In this document: piece by piece, positions 22,654 to 34,480 of the stretch
Position numbering within the stretch: position 1 is the first letter of the stretch
How the letters are laid out: each line of letters opens with the position of its first letter
Assembly (NCBI GenBank): GCA_963682025.1
Contig: OY821517.1
Span: forward strand, 24,020,620 to 24,084,619
Source: Cordilura impudica
Taxonomy: Eukaryota; Arthropoda; Insecta; Diptera; Scathophagidae
DNA: 64,000 bases
Direction: 5' to 3'
The notes under the pieces: model-generated
Databases searched by the model: none
Seen by the model: only the letters and a program-made list of their open reading frames with translations
What the model was told of the DNA's origin: nothing
Made by a program: the position numbers and the translations under genes

Positions 22654-23040
22654 TCATGGGATCAATAATAAAGTTACGAGTTTTTTTATTGTTATTTTTG
22701 GAAAGTCATTTTCCTTTTGTGTCATATTGTTTAGCGGATGTTTTAATAATAATATGAATATTTTTGTGACATGATTTATAAGGTTGACGTAACGCTGTGT
22801 TTTCACACTGCAAGGTGTCGCGCTTTTCTTAAGCTCACCATAATTCACGACGTTATTTATTTGCGTTAAAGTAATTTTCAAAAAATTATTTGCAGTATTG
22901 ATGCTTGGTGGTATCTTAAGAAGGTACTTAAGTACGAGCTTCAGAAGCATTTTGAAAGCACTTTGAAAAATTTCGTTCTTATGAAAATAAAAAATATTAT
23001 TAAAAGTTTTGTATAATGGTATAGTGGAGCCCAATTCCAT
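22654..23040 (-). CDS. unrecognised 128-codon open frame
   Basis: Opens with ATG at 23040 and runs 128 codons. In DNA this AT-rich an open frame of that length is uncommon by chance, and the sequence is not a simple repeat. The product would be basic, rich in Lys, Asn, Leu and Ile, with no signal peptide or clear motif that I can name; a central segment reads TPCSVKTQRYVNLINHV. No neighbouring frame extends it. It may be a fragment of an unknown element or a chance frame. No function is proposed. Confidence 0.25.
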   Translation of the reverse strand: MELGSTIPLYKTFNNIFYFHKNEIFQSAFKMLLKLVLKYLLKIPPSINTANNFLKITLTQINNVVNYGELKKSATPCSVKTQRYVNLINHVTKIFILLLKHPLNNMTQKENDFPKITIKKLVTLLLIP

Positions 23041-23551
23041 TAGAGGCTTGCTAAGTAGCCTTAATAAACCTTAAGTGTTTGTTTTTGAGCTATTAAAGAA
23101 GTATTTTAGTATAATAATTTTAGAACGTGAAATATAATTTTTAGAATGGAAATAGCTTGACTTTTAGATATAATTCATTACCTTATTAAGATATCTAACA
23201 AGGTAAGGTAATTATGTGACATTTAGCACCGTCATATAATTTCTAACAGCGGTCAAAAAGTGAGAAATTTTATAATCACCGATTTAGAAACTAAATGAAA
23301 TAAAATGTTTGAATTTTCATATGTAAACAACAACACGGTCTTAGTAGATACACTAAAAAAACCTCCATTACTTTTCGAATTCTATTATCTCGCAGAGTGA
23401 TCGGTCGTGGAGACAGTATAAAAAGTATACAATTTTTTAAAAATTAAACTGCTACTTACGGCACCATAGTACTGCGATTTCGTATGTCCCAGAAATGTTT
23501 ACATCCAATTTCAGAACACACGAACCACCGAAAAATAATGAAACTGAACAT
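23041..23551. other. non-coding
   Basis: AT-rich; nothing recognised. Confidence 0.5.
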
Positions 23552-23866
23552 GCGTTTAGAGCAAGGATCAACTAATTGGATATTGAAATTAAGGATTTAC
23601 CAAAATTGAGTGGAATTGTTATTAATTTGTAGCCTGCCGCTATGAAAAAGTTCATATTGGATACTATTTTTGATATGGTGATTAGGTGGTCTAAGCCAAA
23701 CATTTAACATTTTTAGTAATTTTATCGGTTATTTTTTGCAAAAACATGTACAAAATAAATTTGAGAAAAATCTGTGTAATGTAATCGTTTTTTTTTTTTT
23801 TTTTGTTTTTGATAGATTTAAGTGAAGATCGGGAAGTAGCTTTATATGGGGTTATTACTAAGAATT
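23552..23866. repeat. mini-me-like fragment
   Basis: Matches part of the 16470 copy (TGCGTTTAGA...ACTAATTGGATATTGAAA through AGATTTAAGTGAAGATCGGGAAG), diverged. It is cut off at a T-rich tract that is the tail of the next element. Confidence 0.75.
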
Positions 23867-24690
23867 TTTTATTTTTTTTTGTTAACGAACACTCAGGGGA
23901 TGCCCCCTACAAATGCAGTGCATTGTGTTGATTTCAGGAAAATAGGTTATGGGAAGGAGGAGAGAGGGAGTAGTGTTTGCGGGGTTTTGACTTAAATTTG
24001 ATTAGATTATAACCGTCAGGAAAGACCTGTGCGGGGAGTTTATTCCATATACGGCTAGTTTGACTGATAAAAGAATTCTCTTTGTAATGCCAACTGGACA
24101 ATAGACTACAAACGGGTGTGATCTACTAGAAAAGCGGGTAGAGCGAACCGAAACTCGGGCACTTGGAATAAGTAAGCTAATTTCAGAAGAACATTTCCCA
24201 TTGTAATATCTATAGAACAGTGCTACACAACCCACATTCCGACGGTGTTCCAATGAATCAATAGAGTTGGATACCCTACTTTCATTGATGAGCGCCAATG
24301 CCCTCCTTTGCACACGGTCCAATAGCTCCAAAATAGTCTTTGAAGCTCCTGCCCATATATGGGAATTGTATTCCATTTTCGGTCGGATGTAAGTGGTATA
24401 TATTTTAAGGAGATCAGGAGGAGTGAAGTAATTTTTGCACCGTTTAAGAAAACCAAGACACTTGAATGCTTCTTTCGACACTTGAAAAACATGGTCGTTC
24501 TAGCGAACATCACATTGAATTCTCATGCCTAGAACATCAAGACTATCCGATTCCACAATAACTATACCACCCATATAAATAATACAGATGACATTTTTGA
24601 ATCCTTGGTCCTATGGGTTAACATACAACATTAAGGTCTTCAGCGCATTAAAATCAACCCGATTCGCTTTACTCATCAGTTTTTAGTTAA
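23867..24690 (-). mobile_element. 5'-truncated LINE (jockey/CR1-like)
   Basis: A minus-strand 3' fragment. The T-rich run at about 23867-23880 is its A-tail, followed by the 3' region with CAGGGGATGCCCCCTAC and then RT C-terminal coding. It is inserted in a mini-me-like fragment. A shorter 3' end of the same family lies at 34428-34480. Confidence 0.75.
24002..24690 (-). pseudogene. LINE reverse transcriptase, C-terminal part
   Basis: The largest open piece (24002-24481, 159 codons) reads KCLGFLKRCKNYFTPPDLLK, then YIRPKMEYNSHIWAGAS, LLDRVQRRAL and LEHRRNVGCVALFYRYYNGK, then TRFSSRSHPF. These are the conserved post-RT blocks of jockey/CR1-type ORF2 proteins. Upstream, a segment like SDSLDVLGMRIQCDVR precedes it, and near 24090 a frameshift leads into the WNKLP...VFPDGYNL-type end. 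The catalytic RT core is absent, so it is a dead fragment. Family-level call is firm, clade is not. Confidence 0.85.
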
Positions 24691-27289
24691 CGACGCCAAA
24701 GTTTTTTCTTTAAATAGCGACGTAATTTAAATGTTTATTAAATTAATTTGCAGCACTATCGACGTATGTCATGCTACGATTGATCGCTGACATATTATTT
24801 TCTCAGAAAACGACGCATAGTGACATACGTTGTTATTAATGAAAAAAAAAAAATGCTAAATAATTTTGGATTATTTTTCAGTTTGTAACCACTTATAAAA
24901 ACTTGTGTGTTTATTTCTGTTATTTTTTGTCACTATTATTCTTGATACGTTATTACATTCTCATCCTAAGTCCCGTTAACTTTTTGTTGACGAACAAAAA
25001 AATCAATTTTTCAAGCAACAACAACTTATGTCTACATGGGTGGTTGCATTGGTAGTTTTCTTTTTTTAAAGAAAACGATGTTTGTCGACATAAGTTGTTT
25101 TATCTGCGCACACTTTGAGTGTTATTTACATATTGTTTTTTCGTCCTTCTCTAGGATCTATTCCTCCGAAGATTTTTGACTCAAAATTTTATATAAAGTA
25201 CTTATTGCCCATATCTAGAGGACTGTTAAATAAAAAGCTCTAAAAGCTTTATATCGAGCCCTTTTTTGGTTCCCCTGAACATTTTGATTTTATGACATAC
25301 GCGATTATTCTAGAAAACCACAGATGTATGTCTTATAAACAAACGAAACAAACAAAATTAAAAAATAACAGTCTTGATGCTCCTCGAAGATTCATAGAAC
25401 AACAAATATGGTACATGAGTTTAAAACCGAAGAGTTCCAACAAATTGTGTTGAAATACCCATAAGTATCATTACTGTTGTTTTGTATGAAGATGAAAAAG
25501 AAGATTTCATTATTATCATATAAAGAAACACACATACAGATACATCTTTACACTAGATACAGTAGTAATGTACACTAAACTAGCAGTCAATATAGAAAGT
25601 AGACACATTTATCATAACTAGTATAGCCCTACAGTCGAAATTCGAGTGCAAATTCTAAGAAATGTTATATTTTCACTCATTTTTTATCTTCCAATGTTTT
25701 TTAATCTATGTTTATATATAAAAAAATTAATGAATATTTAAATGAGCCTAAAGGTATGTTAATCAATTTTAGCAATTCACAATTCAATACAGAGCGTCTG
25801 ATATATAATTAAATCATTCGCATTAACATGGTGTAACGAATTATTATAAATATTTTATTTTATTTAATTGGATATATTTTTAAAACAGATTAAACATAAA
25901 TTTTAACATTCTCAGCTTCTCCTCCGTATGAACTATAACTATGCCAATTTTCACACTCCTCCGTGCCCGCATATTGCTTAAAAAGGGAACTAAAAGTTTA
26001 CCTTCACGTATTAATATATAGATATACTTTTAGATATACTTTCTATTTAAATAATGATATTTTGTATCTATGTAAGACAATAACAAACGGTATGTTTCGA
26101 TTAATAAATGGAAAATGTGTTACGAGGAAAGAAAGCTCGGGTCATAACTTCATTGCAATGAAGGACAGAACCGTAAACTATTTTGGCAGCATATGAAAGG
26201 CATACGAAAGTCTGTCTAACGGACAAATACCAGCGCAGGCAACTAATATATACCTATCTATTTGAAAAATATATAGACCAATAACATTTTTTGTGGCACT
26301 GGGTGCATTAAAAATTTAAGCATTGGTTTAAAGAATTCAATATTTATTGTTATATAAAAACATATAAAAAAGATGAGCTAATTGCAAAGAAATTGCATTT
26401 TGATGCCTTATTAAAAAAAAAAAAAAATTAAATGTAATCAATTGCTTCAAATAAATAAAACACAAATAAGTTGTACCGAAAATGCATTTAGTTAAATATA
26501 TATTAAATATATTTGTTTAATATACATTATTGGGAGATACGTCGAAGTGAGATTTTTTGGTCCTAATTAGGAAGAATTCTGCCAGACTTAACATCTTTGG
26601 CCACAACAATTTTAATGGAATCCGATATTAACAAATTTGAATTATTTTCTTCAACCAATAATTCAGTATTTTCATAGTATTTTCATGATCTTTACTGTAA
26701 AATTAATTCAAACAAACTTCAACATATACGAACATGCAAACGAGGCCTTCCCAACCAACATTTGGAAGAATATTTTAACAAAAATAAGGTCACTGAGATT
26801 TTTCTAGTACTTTTGTTGAATAAAAACTGATTAACCTCATAAGCCATTAAAAGAGACTAGAAAATGTTAAAAATGTGATTTATTGAAAAAAAAAAAAAAA
26901 AACAATATATAGATAGAATCGCTAACATTATGCATGCGATTGAATTACGACTCTTTTAAACGTTATTTTGGAATAATAAAAAACTGCTAGGTGCGGTGTT
27001 GTTTTTGTTTATGATGGTGCAATTTTTTTATACTAATTTTTAACCAAGTGTCCAATATTTGAATATTCTGAATTTAGATTTATTAATATCAGTAGAATCA
27101 TGGCGTGAAGTTCAGTTAAAAGTGAAAAGAGAATAAATTTAAACAAAAAAAGAAAACTTCATCCATCTAATTAAAAAGATTGGCTTACAAGAGCTAAACG
27201 TCCGACTGAATTTTCTATAAGAAGTCTTGGAGAATTTCAAATTGTTCATCTTGGATTTTATATATATTAGATTATATATCTTATGTATA
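24691..27289. other. non-coding with scattered CGTATGTC/GACATACG motifs
   Basis: No gene recognised. CGTATGTC, GACATACG or close variants with flanking homology occur near 24771, 24832, 25028, 25086, 25298 and 25326. 25025-25095 contains an inverted repeat pair (ACAACTTATGTC and GACATAAGTTGT). AAATTCGAGTGCAAATTCTA at 25639 repeats a phrase from 14617. Poly-A runs at 26408-26425 and 26885-26902. Confidence 0.5.
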
Positions 27290-27690
27290 AAAATGGAGAT
27301 ATGTCTGTTTGTTTGTTGGTGGTTTATAGGAGGATACATCACTGGACCGATCGTCTTGAAATTTTTACAATAAGTAACTGCCTATACGGAAGGAAAAATA
27401 GGCTATACCTTATTTGTAGTTTTTAAGTAGGCGTGGCACCTCCCACATTAAGTGAATTAATACGGCAGCAAGACTATGTACATGTATATATTAAACTAAC
27501 TTCGAGAGTGAGGAAAAAAATGGACGGAATCAGATCAGTGGGCACCCCCATACGAAGTAATTATTTAATGTCACATCTCCACATATACGTAATAGTGAAA
27601 GCCTTGGGACTTAATGGGTTATTAATGTGATTAGTCCGACAAAGAATGGGCTGGATGGGTCTAATGGGCGTGGCACTTCCTATACAAGAA
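27290..27690. repeat. dipteran GGCGTGGC-type repeat fragments
   Basis: A TGTCTGTTTGTTTGTTGG start, an ACTGGACCGATCGTCTTGAA block and AGGCGTGGCACCTCCC, then one to two degenerate units sharing ATGGACGGAATCAGATCAGT and GAAAGCCTTGGGACTT with the array at 49095-49480. Confidence 0.7.
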
Positions 27691-27769
27691 AATACGAAGT
27701 ACTATGAAAATGACAGTCTTGAAACTTTTGACAAGTACATTAATTACCAATGTGAGTAGTCGTGAAAAT

Positions 27770-28190
27770 ATGAGCAAAAATAGCCAGAACCGAAAAACCA
27801 AAAATCGTCAAAGTCAAAAATCACCAAAACCGAAAATCACGAATAACAAAAACTAAAATCGCAAAAAAACAAAAATCGTTAAAACCAAAATTCACCAAAA
27901 TCAAAAATCGCTAAAATCAAAAGTCGCAAAAAAATCGCAAAAATCAAAAATAGCACAAGAAAACAAATAACAAAAATCGCAATAAAACAAAAAACGCCCA
28001 AATCAGTAATCGTTAAAACCGAAAATCGCGAATAAGAAAAATCGCCAAAATTAAAACGGCGAAACCTAAAATCGCAAAAATCATAAAAAAAACAGTAATC
28101 GCCGAAGTAAAAATAGCTAAAAGCAAAATTTGCCAAATTCTAAAATCGCAAAACCAAAAAGCAACATATTCAAAAATCCCCAAAAATAAA
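27770..28190. repeat. degenerate AAAATCGC/AAAACC low-complexity array
   Basis: Dozens of short units like CAAAAATCGCAAAAACC with drifting length. No spacing regularity of CRISPR type. Open frames through it (27879-28136) are artefacts. Confidence 0.85.
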
Positions 28191-28567
28191 AAAAATAAAT
28201 AGTTTTCTACACAGTTGCAAAATTGTTTTTTAAATAACGTGTTTGTAAATTGTCATAATGACAACTATTTGTAGTTGTATTTCCACCATTTATGTGAGAA
28301 TATAATTTCAAAGACACAGAAACAGAAGTATGTGTACTACACAGTTATTTTGTTTTGTACTTTTCGTTTAGAGTTTTAAAAACAAAGTCTGAATTTATTA
28401 GTTTAATGATAATATATAAAAATAAAAATATTAAAAAAAATTTCGCATTAGCATTTTTAAACACATTATATTTATATCATCTTCAATTATATATAGAATA
28501 AAAATAAAAAAAGAAGCGAAAGAATCGGAAGTAACGAAAAGTAAAAACAAACTTTTAAATATACATA
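28191..28567. other. non-coding
   Basis: AT-rich; ends with TA, one copy of the Tc1 target duplication. Confidence 0.5.
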
Positions 28568-30157
28568 CAGTGTTGGTCAGACCAAGAGCAATCAAAATCA
28601 CTATTGACCTTCTTTGTATTTTTAAGCATATTATTGTTTGTTTTTCCAAAATCTTCTTTATCATTTCTTACTCGTTATAACATTACAAAAACAAAAGACA
28701 AAACTAAAATTGTAAGCTAAAAGAACCGTTATATTTTTTTGAAAAAAAAAACTCAAAATGGCACTATTTCAGTTGGACAAAACAAAAGTAACATTTAATA
28801 TTATTCAATATTTAGTGAGGAATCCGTTGTTTTTCATAACTTCGCGGCATCTACGTGGCATGGATTCAATAAAGTGGTTGATAATATTGACTTGTATGAT
28901 TTTCCACTCAGTTGCCAGCGCATCTTTTAAATGTTCTTTATAAGTGAAAGCCCGACCAGCTACTCGGCACTCTAGAATGCCAAATAAGTGCTCAATAGGG
29001 TTCAAATCTGGTGACTGGACCAGCCAATCAAGTGCTTGAACTCCATTTTCAGCGAGCCGCTCTTTTATTAGTTTCGAAATATGCATTGGGTCGTTTTCGT
29101 GTTGAAATATCCAACGAAGCCGCGTCTCCCACTCATAGTGTGGCATCATAACATTAGCAAGAATGTCTCTATATTTAAATCTGACAATTAATCCGTCGAT
29201 TTCGTGGAAGGATCCAATGCCAAAACGGGAGAAGCATGTCCAAATCATAATTGATCCGCCGCCATGCTTCTTTCCTGCGGCCAACAGTGCACATTCCGTG
29301 AGAGTTAAACAAATTAAATTTTGACTCGTCGCTAAATAAAACAGTTTTCCATTTTTCAGGCGTCCAGTTTTGATATTTTTTTTGCAAGATGAAGCCTACA
29401 AATATTGACATGCTAAGCATTTTAGCGGAATAGAATTGAAGTTTATAGGTTCCACCTTTTTGCCAAATGTTTCTTAGTGAGCAGTGGTTTTTTTGCTGGC
29501 CTGAAGCTTCGGAAAAGTGCTTCTAATGTTCGGCGACGTACAGTCCTTGAATCTATATTTAAATTTAACTCATTTAAAATAGTTTTATATGATTTTAATT
29601 TGTCCAATGTCTGTCTGTCCTTTATTCTCTATTCCGAGGTGCATCTCCCAAATGCAACATTTTTTTTTTTTGCAGATTTTGTTGTTTTATATTTTTTTTA
29701 AAAACCGAGATATTATAGATTTATTAATATTATCCCATTTGACACTTTCCATTACAACATCTTTATTTATTTAGTTTTTTAAGTTTTCGAAGTATTTATC
29801 ACGAGCCATGGCAATTTGATTTAAATATGATCAATTTCACAAGCAACTAGCAGTCAGTCAACTTAAATTAAATTAAAAGAAAATGAAAAAATAAGCCGTT
29901 AAATTTGAAAGTAGAGACAATGCAATTTGTTCCTGCGTAAAGTTGCTTTTGTTGGGTCTAACTGAAATAGTGCCATTTTGAGTGTTTTTACAAAAAATAT
30001 ACTGGTTTTTTTTAGTTTACAATTTTAGTTTCGGGTTTTTTATTTGTAATGTTGTAACGAGTAAGGAATGATAAAGCAGATTTTGGAAAAACAACATGCT
30101 TAAAAATATAATAAAGGTCAATAGTGATTTTGATTGCTTTTGTTCTGACCAACACTG
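28568..30157 (-). mobile_element. Tc1-like transposon with long terminal repeats (possibly Bari group)
   Basis: CAGTGTTGGTCAGACCAA at the left and the inverse (…CTGACCAACACTG) at the right, flanked by TA on both sides (28566-28567 and 30158-30159). The terminal repeats extend about 230 bp each with indels (for example CTCAAAATGGCACTATTTCA and its inverse). Total length 1590 bp encloses one decayed transposase gene. Long repeats of this size and the CAGT start recall Bari elements; that subgroup is tentative. Confidence 0.9.
28805..29809 (-). pseudogene. Tc1-like transposase, frameshifted
   Basis: Starts MARDKYFENLKN at 29809 but meets a stop within 12 codons. Later blocks are WTPEKWKTVLFSDESKFN (first catalytic Asp present), GGGSIMIWTCFS, FQHENDPMHISK and SPDLNPIEHLFG (last catalytic Glu present), ending FLTKY at the stop. 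The family normally has QDND where this reads HEND, so the second catalytic Asp is Glu. About 335 codons would be the full length, normal for Tc1 transposases. These proteins bind the terminal repeats and move the element into TA sites. At least two frameshifts plus the Asp-to-Glu change make it inactive. Confidence 0.9.
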
Positions 30158-30792
30158 TACATATATCTACGAATTTTTTGGTTTATGAGGAAATAATATA
30201 TGAAAAGAAAAACCAAATTCATTAATTCTGCAGCAATAGCCATTCAAGAAAAAATTTTAACTTGTAACGGAAGTAAATACATAAACTTTTAATTGTCAAT
30301 ATATTTAAAAAAAAAAATACTTTTTCTAACCTAAAATATTTAGATTTAATGTAAATACACTTATTGAACAGTAAACATTTGAAATTAATTTTAATGTCAA
30401 TATTTGAGTAGAACAAAGATTAAAATGTTTGACAATTTTAACCCATTTATAAAAATTATTTATAATAATATTTAGTCTGTTGTATGTATATTATTTTTAA
30501 TTAGATAAAAATAAAAAAAAATTTCAATTTCATTTTTATTTTTTCTTATATAAAAATAAAACAGCTCAGTAATTGATAATAAATTATTATTTTTTTGAAA
30601 ATCACAAATCCACTGTAGAAAATATAATTAACTAGTGATATTATAATTACCTAATTGGATGAACCATTATTAAAATATGATTGTTGATTTTTAACAACTT
30701 TGTTGTTCAATACGTTGAAAAAAATTTTTATTTTAAAAAATATTTATCATGTATAATATTTGATTGTGTTTTTAAACTCTTTCTTTTAACTC
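30158..30792. other. non-coding
   Basis: Very AT-rich; nothing recognised. Confidence 0.5.
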
Positions 30793-31035
30793 ATACTCTC
30801 TGTCTGTCTGTCTGCCATGGGGCAACCTTCTTCCCTCTCATGCAATTTATCTGAAACTTGGCCCATAGTCTTGTGTGACTATAGATTAATTGTGTGAGGG
30901 GAGTGATTTCCCCTTACCCAATCAAACAGAAACTTGGTCCATAGACTTGTGACCAAAGATTAATTTTAAAATAGCCACCCAAAGTCACGCACAGTCACGG
31001 AGAGATTCAAAACTCTTATCCATAAGGAAAGAAAG
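30793..31035. repeat. reverse copy of the 15116-15640 repeat
   Basis: CTGTCTGTCTGTCTGCCATG at the left, then TGAAACTTGGCCCATAGTC, AAGATTAATTTTAAAATAGC and GTCACGCACAGTCACGGAGA, ending in GGAAAGAAAGAGTTTT. It is the inverse of that block with fewer units. Confidence 0.8.
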
Positions 31036-31759
31036 AGTTTTAAAAAATACTTTGCTTATTTGTTAGATTATTTAACCGTATTTGAAAAATATTACATCAA
31101 TGACGTATTTAATTTTTTGTAACGAAAACTGTTAGAAATAAGGAACGGGAAAAGAACTGCAATTCGTTTATAAATACAGCTCTCAAGTGACTTGAAAAAC
31201 GGATATTGAAAGATTCTACCAAGAAGGGTCGCGGGAAAGATACCTTTTTCTCGCGACCAAAAAAATTTCTATAACCACAGAAGAACCGAAAAAAGCTCGA
31301 ATATGATTAATAATTTCATAAAATGCTGACTGGGTTACTGTTTCTAAGTGTGTTTATTGAAATATGTGTGATGGCAAAATTTGATTATACATTTCTACTT
31401 TTACAAATTCGTTTGCTTATTATGAAGACGTCAAACTTTTTGTTTTTTTGAAAAAGTAGAAATTTCTATCTTTCAGTATTGTAGACAACAAAACAAGTGT
31501 TTACATAAAAAAGAAAAACATTTTACAAAAAGTCTAAGAACATTAAGATTTTGAAGTTTGAGTGTGTTGACAAAATGAATTATAACTTAACAAAAAAAAA
31601 AAAAAAAAAAACAAACAAAAAAAACTTTATTATAGCTTCACAATATTGCCAAAGTTTATGCAAGACAAGACGCAAGTCTTAGGAAGTTGAATGATTGATT
31701 TCTATTATTAAAGTCAACAGCTCAGTTTATAAGTTTATTTATAACTTAAGTACGTCCAT
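31036..31759. other. non-coding
   Basis: AT-rich with an A-run at 31595-31612. The last eight bases (ACGTCCAT) look like a target duplication of the next element. Confidence 0.5.
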
Positions 31760-31963
31760 TAGGGTGGCCCAAAATACAAAAGCATCGAATATTCTCGCTC
31801 CACAACGTTGATCCCATTCGAATAGTACTTAAAAATGTTCAGTCCAAATTCGAGTACAATTTGTCAATATTTAGAGGTTGCGATAGTTTAATGATTTTTC
31901 GGGGTTAGATAGAAATATATTATACAACGATTTTTTATGGTGATATTCATTGTTTATTTAAAA

Positions 31964-34188
31964 TTAAAAATATTTAATAAAACAAATAAATAAAGGACTA
32001 ATAAAACTATATATTAAGTACAAATTATCATATATTTTATTATTTTTTAAAAATTTTGCAATATTAGCTTTAGAAAACCCGATAAATTTTTTTCTATGGT
32101 GATCAACTAATCTAAGCAAATATCGCTTTTGCTCCTCATTTTTCGTAATTGAGCTGTTAAATTGGTTCACCAAAGCAACACCTCGTTCTGCACAGTCATT
32201 TACAACTTTTACAACTTTTATTTTATCGAAATAAAAATGGCGTCGTCTTTCCACTCTGTAGTAACCTTTGAAAAAAATGACTGTGCCTTTTCTTGTCCAG
32301 CATCGCATAGTACATTAAAAAACATTGTTGACCTCTTGGTACCATGGGACTCAAGTGGATTTCTATGGTTAAATATTCTTCCGTCCAGTCTCTTTAAGGC
32401 TTTAGCTTTTGGTTCTATCTGGAGGTTTTTCACCATTGTTTCTTTAGTTTCATATGTAACTCTGGAATCGAAAACGGCAAGCCCGATTAAATATTCAGAA
32501 AAGTACTATAAATGTCGATGAAATGCTGTTACAGCAGCTTTAATAATTTTTTTCATTGGGATAGTTTTTGTTGTTTAATGAGGTTTTGGTCATTAAGAGG
32601 AGCATTTATTGCTAAAGGAGCTTTATTCCAGTATCGGCCATATATAAGACTTACAAACAAAATGATTTCGGTAACTGCTTTCTTTTCCTCGTCTGTGAGA
32701 TCGAATTGATTTTGAAACATACATATTTTTATGCAATAGATAGCCTTCGTCATCCAGCGAGCAAGATGGCACGCGCCTGGTGCATAAAATTTAACTTTCA
32801 TTGCTCCTACTTTATTTGTTCCTACAACGCTATAATATTCATACAATTGCTGTTGGAGTTGAAGTACGTCACTTGTATGGAATAGAGTATCATCTGTTCC
32901 TACTGGGGTATAATATTCATACAATTGCTGTTGGAGTTGAAACACGTCACTTGTATGGAATAGAGTATCATCTCCGACTTTCAAGTTTTCTTTATCAATA
33001 TTTGGCCATTGATTTTAAATTTTTTTAAATAGTTGCACTTCAGGTCCTTCGCTGGGGCGAAAATACTCTTTAAAAACATTAGAAAGCATGACCTCAAACA
33101 TATGATGGCTACAAGCAATCCATATTAGGTCTTTATTTAATCCTTTTTCAATTAAAGCACATGCACGTAGCTTTAAACCAATATTGGAGGCGGTAATGTC
33201 AAAGCATAGTCTTCGAATTTGGTTTTTTATTGACCAATCGGTACAGAATCCCAAACAAGCGTAGCATGTTCTACACCAGTTCCTTTTGTGATCTTCCATT
33301 GCCACTGAGGAGTATAGTAACTCTATCGAATTTTTTGTTTTCATCAGAAATATCGGGCAATAATTTGCTGTCCCAGTGCAATACGACTGGATATTGTAAA
33401 GAGAATGAGTCCTTATCAGCTTCTGATATCTTTTTTCGGATATCGTTTCTTTTTCGTTGTATTGTGGTACGTGATAAGGCAATTTCGGATCCAGGTATAC
33501 CTAAGGCTTGAACTGCAGCTCCAACAACATACATGGTATTCCGATCAGAAAGATTTACATAGTCAATAGATCCAATAAAGTCGTTTGTAAAAAAAGATTT
33601 TATTTTTATTGGTAAAGTTGTATTTTTTCGCGAAACTTAACTTCTTCTTGCGATGAATCTGACACACTGTCGGAAATTTCAACATAATCCTTCAGTGTAG
33701 ATAATTCAGCCGCTTCTTCATTAGCTCTGTGACTTTCAATGTTACGCAATTTCCTTGCCTCTAATTCCACTTCTTTCTTTCGCTTGCGATTTTCTTTCTC
33801 CTTTATATTATTTTTCCCTCTGCATTATAAAAACCAATTTGTCCTACTCATTCTTGATTTTGTTTAATGCATCTTTTGTGGTTATGTCTAGTATTTTACT
33901 TAAATCTGCTTTGAACATGTCTTCTTTTATCCGACTGTTTTTGAGAAGGTTTTTCCGACTTTTCTTCAAAATGTTATATTGACCTAAAACCTTACGAATT
34001 ATTCTTGCTCGTTGCCATATCTCAGTCACTGCATTTGCCGTTTCTCGAATACTAATCGTTTCAGTTTTTTTTTTCCCCAAGTGATAAAAATGAAACATTT
34101 TAAACACATCGCTTTTTGATGGATGTCTTGCCGGACAAAAACGTTCACTTTGATTCCCAATTAGCCATGTTCCTGGTGAGCTTCTCAT
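31964..34188 (-). pseudogene. transposase-like gene of unassigned superfamily, broken
   Basis: Pieces in order from the 5' end at 34188: a start with WLIGNQSERFCPARHPSK (34188-33844); then VVGAAVQALGIPGSEIALSR and PVVLHWDSKLLPDI (33534-33271); CFDITASNIGLKLRACALIE and SHHMFEVMLSNVF (to 33015); KVKFYAPGACHLARWMTKAI (32984-32553); and a C-terminus with KVVKVVNDCAERGVALVN (32308-31964). At least four frame changes separate them. The WD, FD and AERG acids could be a DDE triad of an RNase-H fold. I recognise the block order from a widespread family in insects and cnidarians but cannot name its superfamily with confidence; 8-bp duplications and the ERG-type end would suit a hAT-like enzyme. Inactive. 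Confidence 0.75.
32826..32985. repeat. 78-bp tandem duplication inside the transposase-like gene
   Basis: Two copies, period 78 bp (TATAATATTCATACAATTGC at 32831 and 32909), equal to 26 codons, so the duplication keeps the frame. The translated unit contains DDTLFHTSDV and QLQQQLYEYY. Confidence 0.9.
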
Positions 34189-34427
34189 TAGTCATTCACG
34201 AAAGTGAATAAACGATTTAAACAATTATTTTTGTTTTGCACTACTTACATTATTAGAAATCACTGAAATTTTACAAAAATTACATTCAAAATGGCTTGTA
34301 CTTTGAAAAAAAAAAAAAAAAAAAAATCGCGCACATCCATCAATCAGGCACAACTTTCGCGCATAACCTTCTCGTTTAATGTATATATTATCAATGAACT
34401 TCGCTCTTTTTTTTACTTTTGAAACAA

Positions 34428-34480
34428 CAATCAGGGGATGCCCCTTATTAATACAGTATTTTGTTTTGATACGAGGAAAG
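34428..34480 (-). repeat. LINE 3'-end fragment
   Basis: ACAATCAGGGGATGCCCCTT and following bases match the 3' end of the LINE at 23881-23935, next to a short T-rich run at 34408. It sits inside TAGGGTGG element 2. Confidence 0.7.

Noticed and set aside
27770..28190. CRISPR-like array of short repeats
   Set aside because: Repeats drift in length and sequence, there are no uniform spacers, and the DNA is from an insect.
28758..28943. 61-codon plus-strand frame
   Set aside because: Overlaps the Tc1 terminal repeat and the antisense of the transposase end.
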